NCBI GenBank assembly: GCA_905221605.1
Contig: CAJNDS010002626.1
Span: 1 to 64,000 of the forward strand
Direction of reading: 5' to 3'
DNA: 64,000 nt
Origin: Symbiodinium natans
Lineage: Eukaryota > Sar > Dinophyceae > Suessiales > Symbiodiniaceae
A program made the translations under genes and the position numbers. This document shows, one piece after another, positions 45,847 through 57,900 of the stretch (its first letter is position 1; every line of letters starts with the position of its first letter). The notes under the pieces are model-generated. The model was not told the DNA's origin. It ran no database searches and saw nothing but the letters and a program-made list of their open reading frames with translations.

Positions 45847-45928
45847 TATTCTCCGTCTGATCCGTTGGCCGCCTGCTCGCGCACGTCATCATAATGAAAC
45901 CTTGGCTGTCTTGGCTTCTTGTGCTTGC
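45847..45928 (-). CDS. Candidate exon with HYDxV motif
   Basis: Reads KHKKPRQPRFHYDDVREQ then AANGSDGEY. A similar RxHYDxV string occurs in the candidate exon at 44640-44712, about 1.2 kb further along the strand, which suggests an internal repeat of the encoded protein. Confidence 0.5.
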
Positions 45929-46084
45929 GGATAGAAGGCTTTAAGTTGGGGAGAAGATTTTGGGGCTTAGGGCTTGAGGTTTCGTGCATCAGCTCTTTCC
46001 CAGCTTCCGTTTCCCCTAAACCCGAAACCCTGAACCCTAAACCCTAAACCCGAAACCCGAAACCCTGAACCCTACGAACCACGA

Positions 46085-46172
46085 CGCCTCAACTCCCAAA
46101 GTTCCCCGAGATGCCAGGGTGCACTCGTTGCAGGGTCGTTGACGCCTCTGCGCGTCGCGAGACATGAATACC
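46085..46172 (-). CDS. Candidate exon
   Basis: Open frame MSRDAQRRQRPCNECTLASR then GTLGVEAS. CxxC spacing is present but no zinc domain is established. Confidence 0.4.
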
Positions 46173-46787
46173 ACCGCAAACGGCTACGAAGGGTTTAGGG
46201 TTTAGGGTACTTAGGGCCCTTTGGGCACAAAGCTACGATGCCAGCTCTGCGTCTTAGCAGTAGTCGTCGTCGTTGTCGTCATAGAAAAGAACCATTGAAT
46301 GGCTGGCCAAAAAACCAAAGATTGAACCCTCAAGCCTACACCCCAAGCCCTACCCACCGGCATGCCTACGAAGCCCGTGCTCTTAGAGCTTCAGGGTTTC
46401 AAGTTTAGGTTTTGGAGTTCGGGGTTTGGGGTGTCGTTTGGAGGGAATAGGGCGGGTTGCTTTGGGTTCACAAAGCAGGGTTCATGAAAAAGCAGCATGG
46501 GACCCTAAAAGAGCATAAGACCATAAACCCCGAACCCTAAATACTAAACCCTAACCTCCCTAAACTGTGAATACCCTAAACCCTAAGCCCTGAAGGCCAA
46601 ACCTCCTAGCCCGAAATTCTAGACACCCGAGACTCTAGACCCTAAACCCCCACCTCCCAACTCCCAAAGCCCTACCCTAAACCCTAAACCCTAAACCCTA
46701 AACCCTAAACCCTAAACCCTAAACCCTAAACCCTAAACCCTAAACCCTAAACCCTAAACCCCAAACCCTAAACCCTAAGCCCTGCGT

Positions 46788-46864
46788 GATTCGGCCCTTA
46801 CTCCGCCTGGTGTCGATCAGGCGCAAAGTCGGCCGGGTTGTACTTGACTCGTCCGGAGGGATGC
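46788..46864 (-). CDS. Candidate exon
   Basis: After TCAAG the frame reads GIPPDESSTTRPTLRLIDTR then RSKGRIT. It lies directly beside a long CCCTAAA array. Basic and Ser/Thr-rich, with no domain seen. Confidence 0.45.
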
Positions 46865-46889
46865 CTTGACTACTTTCTGGAAGGCGCAG

Positions 46890-47070
46890 GTTTAGGGATT
46901 ATAGGGTTCTTAGGGTTCATAGGGTTCATAGGGCTCCTAGGGCTCATAGGGTTCATAGGGTTCTTAGGGTTTATAGGGTTCATAGGGTGCATAGGGTTCA
47001 TAGGGTTCATAGGGTTCATAGGGTGCATAGGGTTTATAGGGTTCATAGGGTTTATCGATTTTTTGCTGGT
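46890..47070. repeat. TTCATAGGG variant array
   Basis: Nine-base units TTCATAGGG, TTTATAGGG and TGCATAGGG, about 18 copies. The frame reading GFIGFIGF is a repeat translation. Confidence 0.9.
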
Positions 47071-47389
47071 TCATAGGGCTTGTGGGGTTAATAGTGTTTG
47101 GGTCTGGGGCTTATGCAGACTGCGGCCTAGACCCAAAAAGGTCTCAAATCCTCACCTGTCCAACTCTGACCCGACCTGCACCGACACCAAAACTTAAGGA
47201 ACACGCCTTCTGAGTGACCTCGCTGTATGAGGCTTTATAATCCCCTAAAACCCTAAACCTGCCCTTCAAAGTGCTACGCATCCGAGGGTATAGACAGCCG
47301 CTTTTTTGGAGGGTGGAGAAACCCTAAACCCTAAACCCTAAACCCTAAACCCGACAGGACAACCCTACAGGCTCGAAAGATCTCACATC

Positions 47390-47457
47390 CCCAGCCGAGC
47401 CACACGGCATTCCATTGCGGAGCGGGCAAAGGCTCCTCTTGGCGGGGTTGCTGGGCT
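47390..47457 (-). CDS. Candidate exon
   Basis: Open frame EPSNPAKRSLCPLRNG then MPCGSAGDV after a CCCAG acceptor. No family recognised. Ends approximate. Confidence 0.45.
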
Positions 47458-47624
47458 CTGGGGTTAGGTACGGGTTTAGAGTTAGGGTTTAGGGTTTAGG
47501 GTTTAGGGCTTAGGGCTTAGGGTTTACAAGGCTTTAGGGTTTAGGGTTTAGGGTGTAGGGTGTAGGGTTCAGGGTTCAGGGTTTAGGGGTTTAGGGTTTG
47601 GGGTTAAGGGGCAGGGTTTAAACC

Positions 47625-47744
<120 letters not shown>

Positions 47745-47745
<1 letters not shown>

Positions 47746-47839
47746 AATCCTCATCCTCCGGCTCCTCCTCCCTGTCAAGGCAGGTCGGGGTGGTCACGCT
47801 CGCCCCCCGCTCTGACGGCGACAGCTTGATCATGTTCAC
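47745..47839 (-). CDS. Candidate exon with acidic tract
   Basis: The acceptor CCCAG precedes VNMIKLSPSERGASVTTP, then TCLDREEEPEDEDL. It is clearly coding-like and flanked by a CCCTCAA array. Likely part of the tail following the kinase domain; the join was not proven. Confidence 0.6.
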
Positions 47840-48048
47840 CTGGGTAGCTCCCAAAGAGGGCTGTAACAAGTTGGAACGATTATTGTCGACCCTGAACCCT
47901 GAACCCTGAACCCTGAACCCTAAACCCCAAGCCCTAAGCCCTAAACCCTAAACCCTAAACCCTAAACCCTAAACCCTAAACCCTAAACCCTAAACCCTAA
48001 ACCCCAACAGCGGCTTTGGGGTAGTTCTGGGAGGTGCCAAGCAGCTGC

Positions 48049-48084
48049 ATCCCTGTCCAGCGCGTAATCCTCATACACCAGGGC
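48049..48084 (-). CDS. Candidate kinase C-terminal exon
   Basis: GCAG acceptor, then ALVYEDYALDR in phase 0, consistent with the last kinase exon ending TALK. It lies about 900 bases downstream on the same strand, with an array between. The donor is GA or GC. Confidence 0.6.
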
Positions 48085-48979
48085 CTGCAACCCCGAACCC
48101 TTGAAGCAGTTTAGGGTTTAGGGTTTAGGGTTTAGGGTTTAGGGTTTAGGGTTTAGGGTTTAGGGTTTAGGGTTTAGGGTTTAGGGTTTAGGGTTTAGTA
48201 GAAACTCTAAACCCTAAAGCCAAAAGGGCTTAGAGAGGTGTAGGCTGAGGTATAGGGTTTAGAGTGCAGGGTATAGGGAGGTTCAGGTACAAGGAAATTA
48301 CAGCGTGCAGGGTATTTATAGGGGAGGATAGGGATGCGTAAGGTATAGGGTCGTCTAGGATGGTGCGGGGTTCTTGGGATGGGTTCCCTAAACCCTAAAC
48401 CCTAAACCCTAAACCCTAAACCCTAAACTCTAAACTCTAAACCCGAAACACTAGACCCTAGACCCTAAACCCGATGATGCAGCTTGTTTGATTCCAGGAG
48501 ACTCAAACCCGATAACCCTATAGCCCCCTATAACCCTATAACACCCTATACCCCTATAACCCCCTATAACCCTATAACCGCCTAGAAGCCCTAAAGCCCT
48601 AAAACCCTACAACCCTAAAACCTAAAACCAAAAAGCCCTGAAACCCTATACCCAGATACTTTGGAGTAGACCGTGGAAAAAAGTATAGACTTTTTAGGAA
48701 TAAGTAGTTATCATAGGAACCCAAAAGCAAACATAGTTTTAAAGTACCGTACTCCAAAACCCAGCAGTTACCTTGGTCCCTTCGCCCTATAAAACCTCGG
48801 CCCGTAACCTGAACTTACTGGTTCTTCGGGAATGAAAGGAATGAATTCCCTACTCAGAACCGGTCGGCCAGGTTAACCCCTAAACCTCAACCCCCAAACC
48901 TCAACCCCTAAACCTGAAGCCCCTAAACTTCTAAACCCCTAAACTCTACACCCCCTAAACTTCTAAACCCTTGTCGCAC

Positions 48980-51900
48980 CTTCAAGGCGGTGCGTATGCC
49001 TTGCAGCGTTGGCCTCGAATGGTAGTCCCTGTTCCTGGATCAAGGTAGGGTTTAGGGTTTAGGGTTTAGAGGGTTTAGAGGGTTTAGAGGGTATAGAGGG
49101 TTTAGAGGGTATAGGGTTTAGGGTTTAGGGTTTAGGGTTTCCTGAATCACGGCAACGGGGCTTCGGCCTTGCTAGTTGGGCTTTGGGGTTTGGGGCTTGC
49201 GGCTTGGGGTTTGGGGTTTGGGGTTTGGGGTTGGGGGTTGGGGGTTTGGGGTGTGGGGTTGGGGGTTTGGGGTTTGGGGTTGAGGATTTGGGGCTTTGAA
49301 GCCAAGAGAGAGGGGGGGAGGGTTAGGGTTTAGGGTGAAGGGTTGCGGGTTGAGGGGTTACAGGATGATTTACTGTATACATCCCTAAACCCTAAACCCT
49401 AGACCCTAAACCCTAAACCCTCAGCCCTAAACCGTACACCCTAAACCCTAATCTTCCAGGCAACTGAACCCTGAAACCCAAGGCTTGTTCTGAGCCTCTT
49501 AGAACAAGAGGGCCACCACCATGTTCATGCACAGATTTTACATGCGCACATGCATACGAACATGAATACCCTAAACCCTAGCCCTAAACCCTAAACCCTA
49601 AATCAGATATAGTGTGTGCCTATGCAATTATGAACTTGGCTCTTCAGACCTGGGACTTCACATCCATCTGGGTGGCCGGGAGTGGCGATGATGAGACCTT
49701 CTAGGGGGGCTAGTGAGCCTGGACGCCCGAAAGCCCTAAACCCCGAAGCCCTTGACCCCGAATCCCTAAAGCTCTATAGGCCCCAAGCCCGAAATCCTAC
49801 CCTAAACCTAACCCTAAAGCCTAAACCCTAAAACCTAAACCCTAAACCCTAAACCCTAAACCCTGAACCCTAAACCCTAAACCCTAAACCCGAAGACAAA
49901 AACTCCGAAGATGAAAAGCCCAGCCACAGCATGGCCATGACCAGCGAGTCAACTTTCCTGTGGGGATTTCCGAAAATAGGGGTGCCTCTTATATATCTCA
50001 AGGGTTTAGGGTTCAGGGTTTAGGGTTTAGGGTTAGGGCTTAGGGCTTAGGGCTTAGGGCTTAGGGCTTAGGGCTTAGGGCTTAGGGCTTAGGGCTTAGG
50101 GCTTAGGGCTTAGGGCTTAGGGCTTAGGGCTTAGGGCTTAGGGCTTAGGGCTTAGGGTTTAGGGTTTAGGTTTTAGGGTTTAGGGTTTAGGGTTTAGGGA
50201 TTAGGGTTTAGGGTTTAGGGATGCACTTGTCGTGCCAATGAAGGAGCCCAAAACAGGGTGGCAACTCCCTCCTCGATGTTGCAAAGGGTGGGCCCAGTGC
50301 AGCGAGTCTTTGAGCTCTGGGGTAATATAGGGTTTAGGGTTTAGGGCTTCGGGTTTAGCGGCTAGGTTTAGGGTTTGGGGTTTGGGTTTGGGGTTTGGGG
50401 TTTAGGGGTTTAGCAGGGGTTTAGTCAGGGTATAGGGCTTAGGGTTTAGGGGCTTAAGGTTTAGGGTTTATGCCTATTTTGATGAAGAAGAAACAGGGGA
50501 TCGCCCCAAAGAAGCTGGGACTTCCCACTGAACGGACAACGCCTGCATCCACAGGGAGGGCTTAGTCAGTCGTACCAGTTGAACTCCCAACCCTCAACCC
50601 AGTAAACCCTAAACCCTAAACCCTAAACCCTAAACCCTAAACCCTAAACCCTAAACCCCTCTTGCTCTCCGATCGTAAGAGCCAAGAAGCCCAAACCCAC
50701 CCAATCCGAAGCCCACCACCACCTTAAGCTGAGGGTTTTTTGGGGGTTTAGGGTTTGTACTACCTGACTGCACCCCAACCCTATTTAGGGTGATTCAAGG
50801 GTTCTTGGAGGCTTAGTTTGGGTTCGAGGGTTGTTTAGGTCGGGGTAACAGGATGAACAAAGCAAAAAGGCTCCGATCGCGATCGAGGGATGTCTTTGCG
50901 CGCGGGTGGGTGGGGGTCAGTACCCAGGTGCTAGCTATCAGTACATTTTCTCAAACCCGACAGTTAAGCGCTTCACCCCGCCGAAGCCCTAAAACCGAAA
51001 CCTTAACACCCTAGGGTTTTAGCGTTTTGGGGATGTTAGGCGTTTAGGGCCTTCAGGTTCTATGGTTTGAGGGCTCCAGGCCGCAAACCTCCGGTCACCC
51101 TAAACCCTAAACCCTAAACCCTAAACCCTAAACCCTAAACCCTAAACCCTAAACCCAGAGTGGGCACCTTGTTTTGGGGATGTTGTCGTCCGAGTAAGCA
51201 TCGTAGAGGCTCACCTGCAGCTTCCCCTCTTGGGGTTTAGGGTTTAGGGTTTAGGGTTCAGGGTTTGGGTGTTAGGGTTCAGTGTTTTAGGGCTTAGGAT
51301 GTAGGGTTTAGGACTACTGTCTAGGTTGCTGATATATGGGGGGTTTACGAACATAGGGCATGTAACCCGCAGCTTCGGCCCACCAGCAACTTTTGCCTTT
51401 GTTGAAGGTTCAGGTAGTCTCCTAAACTTACACGGTTCCTAAACCCTAAACCCTAAACCCTGAACCCTAAACCCTAAACCCTAAACCCTTAAGGAGGGGG
51501 TAGGTACCTAGGGAAGCTCAGGGAGCCTTGGGGAGTAGAGGGGAGTACTAGGGAACCTTGGGTCACATACCCCCCTTGAAGCCCCCTCCCTTAAGAACCC
51601 TCCTCCCTTAAGAACCCTGAACCCTAAACCCTAAACCCTGAATGCCAAGGCCTGGTGTCGGGGATCCGAAAAGAATGGTGGCCGGCCGCGGTACAGGAGC
51701 TGATACCTCGGCTTGGGGTCTTAGGGTGTATGCAGAGTTTAGGGCTTATGAACTTTGAGGGCAAAAACATCTTCTAGGGCCTAAACCCTAAACCCTAAAC
51801 CCTAAACCCTAAACCCTAAACCCTAAACCCTAAACCCTAAACCCTAAACCAGTAGAGCTGAGTTGCTGCTTGCCCAGGAACTTTAAGCGAGGTTACCAGA

Positions 51901-54900
51901 ATAGGGGGGATTGCAAATACTCAGCCCTAAACCCCTGAACTCTAAACACTGAGTCCTGTTCTGGGGAACTGGCCACTTACGAAGCGCGCTTGGGTGTTCC
52001 TTAACTACATCTAAAAGTGTACACTTTCAGCTTTATAGGGGATTATAGTATCCCAAAGAGTGTAAAGTGTACTCACTCAGCTACTAAGATTACATGGTAG
52101 CCCCAGCAACCGTAGTACAACAAAGGCACCCATTCTGGGGTTGGCTACTTCATAATCGAACCTTGAACCAAAAAAGGGTAAAAGGGTGCAAGACTAACAG
52201 GGCTCCCAAACCCTAAACCCTAAACCCTAAACCCTAAACCCTAAACCCTAAACCCTAAACCCTAAACCCTAAACCCTAAACCCTAAACCCTAAACCCTAA
52301 ACCCTAAACCCCAAGCCCTAAACCCAAAAGCCTAAAGCCTAAACCGCAAGTCGAAGCTTCGGGCTGTTTCTGAAACTATGACCTCCCAAAGCGGTGTCCC
52401 TCTCGAAAAGTCACCTCGCAATATGGGGTCATTAGGGATTAGCATTTAGGGTTTAGGGTTTAGGGTTCAGGGTTTAGGGTTTAGGGTTTAGGGTGCAGGG
52501 TTTAGGGCTACACGACATTCGTACTCATCCGCGTCGCAGAATGATGCCCAGTGCCCACACATCCCGTGCTGGATGCCGCAAGCCTGTGAGGGGACTCGGG
52601 CTTCGGGTGCCGCGCGAAAAGCACACTGAGCCCTAGTAGACCCTAAACCCTAAACCCTAAACCCTAAACCCTAAACCCTAAACCCCAAACCCCTAAGCCC
52701 CAAGCCCCATGAACCCTAAACCCTGAACCTTAAACACTAAACCAGTGCAGGGAACATGCCTCGGCGGCTGAGTCTGTAGACCTTGCAAGGCCCAGTGGCG
52801 ATCCCAGAACAGCTCAAACTCTTGCTTATGGTTCAGGGTTCAGGGTTCAGGGCTTAGGGTTTAAGGTTGGGTCTAAGGTTTCGGGTTCAGGGTTTAGGGT
52901 TTAGGGTTCAGGGTTTAGGGTTTTGGGCTGGGGTGTTGAGGGTTTAGGGTTTAGGGTTTTGGGTGCTGATCTTAGCGTGGGGACCCCGGATATTGGAGTC
53001 ATGTAAAGGGTGGCGGGTGGGTTGAGGGTTTCGTGAAGGCTGTGGAGAACAAGGTGTTGGAGCTTGGCTAATATTCCCTACCCGTCATGAAAGAAACTCT
53101 AACCCTAAACCCCCTAAACCCCCCGAAACAGCCTAAACACCCTAAATCACCTTAAACACCCTAAACACCCCAAACACCCTAAACGCCTAAACGCCCTCAA
53201 CCCCAAACCCACAACCCCAAACCCCAAACCCCAAACCCTAAACCCCAAACCCTAAACCCTAAACCCCAAACCCCAAACCCACAACCCCAGAAGCGCTGGC
53301 CTCGGGAGGTAGGTAAATTGGCGTCCCGGACGCTCGGCAATCTCCCGAGATCCTCTGAGGAAGTGTGAGAGGTTTAGGGTTTTAGGGTTTAGGGCTTTTA
53401 GGGTTTAGGGCTTTTAGGGTTTAGGGCTTTTAGGGCTTTTAGGGCTTTTAGGGCTTTTAGGGTTTGGGGTTAGGGGGTTTAGGGTCTGAGAGGTTTAGGG
53501 TTTTAGGGTTTAGGGTTTGGGTTTTGGGTTTTGGGGGGCTTAGGGTTTGGGTTTTAGGGGGGTTTAGGGTTTAGGGTTTTAGGGGGTTTAGGGTTTTAGG
53601 GTTTAGGAGGCTGCAGGCTTTCGGTTTGAGGGTTTTATGGTGCAGGGTCTGGTTCCGGGCTCAACTATGCGGCTTCGGTGCAGGCTAAGCAACCAGTTTG
53701 TTGCGAGAATATGCGTAGGGCTACAAGTACCCGTCTCACACTTTTGACTGCAGCCTTGTTTAAAACTGAAGAAAGCACAAACAACTATGTTCAAAGCTTT
53801 TGTGATGAGATTCTTAGAATCTCAAAAAATGAGGCTGCGGATTCTTCAGGTATACACCAACCACAACCTAGACCATTCCCTGTCCCAACATAACCTAAAC
53901 CCGAAAACTTAAGCCTTAAAAACCGTGGTGGTCAAAGATATACGGCTATTGGAACGACCGTGCATGGAAACCCAAACAGTCGGTTAAACCCTACCCCACT
54001 CCACAAAGCTCTGCCGTCGGGCGCTGCTTCAGGGGCTTGTTAGGACCGTGGGCCGGAACATGCACGAACCTTCGGCCCAGCGAAATTGACCACCTCAGAG
54101 CTTTGCAAAATAAACGCCCTCAAGCCCGAGACACCGAAAGACGGAACCCCAACAACCCAAAACGCCATGTTGAATCCCAAACCCTAAACCCTAAAGGCCA
54201 GACCCTAACCTCTAACCCCTAAACCCTAAAATCACTAAAATCCCTAAAATCCCAAAACCCTAAACCCCAAACCCCTCTAAACCCCTAAACCCTTGATCCT
54301 AAACCCTAAACCCTAAACCCTAAACCCCTAAACCCTGAACACCCCCCGAACTATCCCAAACCCGTCGTTGGGTCGCAGGCAAGGCCCAGGTCAATCACTG
54401 CCGCGAAGCACCTCAGAGTTGCCCCACAGCAGGGTTTAGGGTTTCGGGTTTAGGGTTTCGGGTTTAGGGCTTAGGGCTTAGGGTTTGGGGTTTAGGGTTT
54501 AGGGTTTAGGGTTTAGGGTTTAACTAGGAAGCGCCGCAAAGTTGCCCAAAATTCTGACCATCGCGGGCGGATGTTGCGGGCGCAGCCCTATTTCTCCATC
54601 AGGTTTTAGGTTTTACGGTTTAGGGTTTAGGGTTTAGGGTTCTGAGAGAATACAAAATCCCCAGTCGCCCCGCAACAACAGGGTTGTCATAGGGCTTGTA
54701 ACTTGGAAGCTCTGTTGACGTAGTGGTTTCCCGAATTGGGGTACCTTATAGGGGTCCTCATTGCAAGGGAATCCTACTATTATCCCCTAGAAACGCTATG
54801 ATCACCCCCATAACCCCACCTTACTAACCCTACTTGCTAAGTCAAACGGGCTTCCAAGAAGGGCTTCGTAGGGTTTATGAGGGAATCCGACCCCCTAAAA

Positions 54901-57900
54901 AAAAGAGAATAAGGGTCCCATCTGGGTCCTGGCTAGGTTCCGGGCTGTGGATAGATAGTCTAGGGTTTAGGTGAGGCCGCCAAACCAAAGCCAGAGACGG
55001 AAAGCTGAATACCTCCCGAAAACTGCAAGGGTTTAGGGTTTAGGGTTTAGGGTTTAGGGCTTAGGGTTTCGGGTTTAGGGGGCTTAGGGGCTAGGGTACA
55101 AAGAAGGAACCCCAGAGGGTGCCCACTTGGGCACTTCTCCCCACGGCAGTTCAGCATGACGTTGGCGGGCTTCAGATCGATGTGCAGCCGCCCGGCTTTT
55201 GCGTGAAGGGCCTGCTTCAATGTTGAGGTCGCTGCGGTTTAGGGTTTAGGGTTTAGGGTTTAGGGTTTAGGGTTTAGGGTTTAGGGTTTAGGGTTTAGGG
55301 TTTAGGGTTTAGGGTTTAGGGTTTGCGTGTTTAGGGCTTAGGGTTTAGGGGTACCTTATTGGGGTCCTTCTGTTAATATCCCACTATTTGGGTGTCTATA
55401 TTGGGGGCCCCCCTATTTTCGTAAACACCCATAAGTACTCCAGCTGACCTGACCGCCTCCCTCCAATCTCCAATTACTTAGTTGTCCAGTAACCTGAGGG
55501 AATTCAAGGTTAACCTTTGGGATTATCAGGGCATTATACTACCCCAAAAAGGTTAAAGGTTACCTACTCTACTACTAGGATTACCACAGAGAAGAGCCCA
55601 CTTATCTTCAAGAGTACTTTTCTGTCCGGTTAGCATGTTGGGTCATGGCCCTGTCATCACTGAATGAGTTGTCATAGAGAGACCAGAAGTCGGTTGGGGC
55701 TAACTAACCTCACGAATACAACCTATTCAGAACATGCATTTTTTAACCCCCCAACGCCCCCCCAAACCCACCCCCCAAAGGGAACTACAATTGGAGGTCT
55801 GGCCAGGATCTAGGCCGGCCTAAACACGGGCAGCCCCGTTGCAGGAACCCCTTATGGGGCCAGAATGCCCCCAAGGGCCGAGTAAGGCCTGTAGGGTTCA
55901 GGTTGGTAACGCATTCAACCACCCCAAAGAGCCCAATACCCCTTAAATAAGGGATATACCCTAAATCATATTAAGGATCCCTTTTTAATTTAAGGTACAT
56001 TCCATAATCATATTAAGGATCCCTATATAATTTAAGGTACATTCCTTAATGGAGGGGTATTGGGCTTTCTGGTTATCAAAAGACCACAGGGCCACCAGCA
56101 CGGACACACAACACACAGATAGGGGCCACGCACTCCATGAGGTGCTGCTTCTCATGCATCGAAAATGCTTGCAGTACGTTCTAGTGTGCGCATCATCTGA
56201 ACACCACCCCGAGCCAGCCCTCCAAACAGCTGAAGAGTGACCTTCCTACACCACCCATCGTCACCCTAAACCCTAAACCCCAAACCCAAACCCTAAACCG
56301 AACCCAGAAATCTGCTGGTATTTTAATTTTAGAAAGGTGACGCAAAACTCCAAAAGCCTGAGCCGGCCTCCACTCCCTGCACGATGTCGCTGAACAGCCC
56401 CAGGATGTAAGGCCTTGGCTCAGCACTCGAAGACAGCCTCCAGCTCTCCTTCTGCAAACTAGGTGGTTTAGGGTTTAGGGTTTAGGGTTTAGGGTTTAGG
56501 GTTTAGGGTTTAGGGTTTAGGGTTTAGGGTTTAGGGTTTAGGACTAAAGTTTCGACCTACCAAGACCTGAACATGTTGCGGAGTCGCGAACATAATCCAC
56601 CGGAACAAACATGTACTACTATTTTGTAAAGGTGGAGTCCTGGTGCGCTAGGAGTCTAAGGGGGCCTAGGGGGTTGCCCTGGCCATGCTTGTGTGCTGAT
56701 GCCTCTGGGTCGTGGGTCGAACTTTCGTCCTGCCTGAATAGCGTTTTGGGTTTAGGGACAGATGTTGGAGGTTCAGGCTTCAGTCCCTTAAACCCCGAGT
56801 ACGTGGTGTTTAAAACCACCAGGCCAAGCATGAAACATCCGAAGGGCCATAACATGAGTCTCGTACGGGAGGCAGGCATCGTGGGGGAATTCGGTACCTT
56901 GCATCCCTTGCATAACTCCCCTGCAAGGGATGAATATGGGGGGATATGATCCCAAAACCCTAAGCCTTCTAAACCCTCAGTGTAAACCCTCATCCCTGAA
57001 CCAGAACTGGGTAGCCCAGCAACCCTATTATGATAGGGGCACCCTTTGTGGGGTTGGCTACTTTAGAAGGGAACCCGTAACCAAAAAAACAAAAGGGTAA
57101 AGGGTACCACTGGGCTACCAAGAGAAAAGACACGCCCGAGTCAAGCGGGGCATCCTGTGCCGAGGGGCGTGGTGTAGAGTGGGTTCAGCTGGGTCCAATC
57201 CTTCCGGCCTGCTTCAGGTGCAGCATGCCGGGCCGTGCTTAGGGTTTAGGGTTTAGGGTTTAGGGTTTAGGGTTTAGGGTTTAGGGTTTAGGGTTTAGGG
57301 TTTAGGGCTAGGGTTTAGGGTTTGGGGGTCTTAGGGTTTCGGGTCCATACTCCTGCTTCAAGCCAGAGCTAGACATAGGGTGAGCAGTCCCGATGCCGGT
57401 ACCTTGAAACCTTTATACCCTAAAGGTAAACCCTAAACCCTAAACCCTAAACCCTAAACCCTAAACCCTAAACCCTAAACCCTAAACCCTAAACCCTAAA
57501 CCCCAAACCCTAAACCCTAAACCCTAAACCCAAGGGGCTTTTGAGGGTTCAGGTCTGTGGGTTCAAGGTTCGAGGGTGAGTCCATGGGACCCAGATGCAG
57601 AATCCCCAAAAGTGGCGCAAAAAGGGATGCCCTACCCAGATCCCCAAGTGTAGCTGCGCACCCAGAACCTCAAAGGCGCCAAGGAGCCGTCTGAGGGTTT
57701 AGGGTTTAGGGTTTATATAGGGTTTAGGGTTTAGGGTTTAGGGCTTAGGGTGGCCTTCTGGGTCCCCATAGAGGCAGCCGGGGCTTGTCTGGCAGCGGTT
57801 CAGAAAGTCGAGGAGCTCACCGCCGTTCATGTACGGCATCCTGGGTTCAAGCACAGGGCCATCGAAGTTGCAAAACCCTGACCCCGAAAATTATAGGCCC

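Noticed and set aside
54533-54598. Minus-strand RILGNFAALP as the kinase DFG region
   Set aside because: AVIDLGLA at 54362-54411 fits the DFG position and phase; this segment is intronic.
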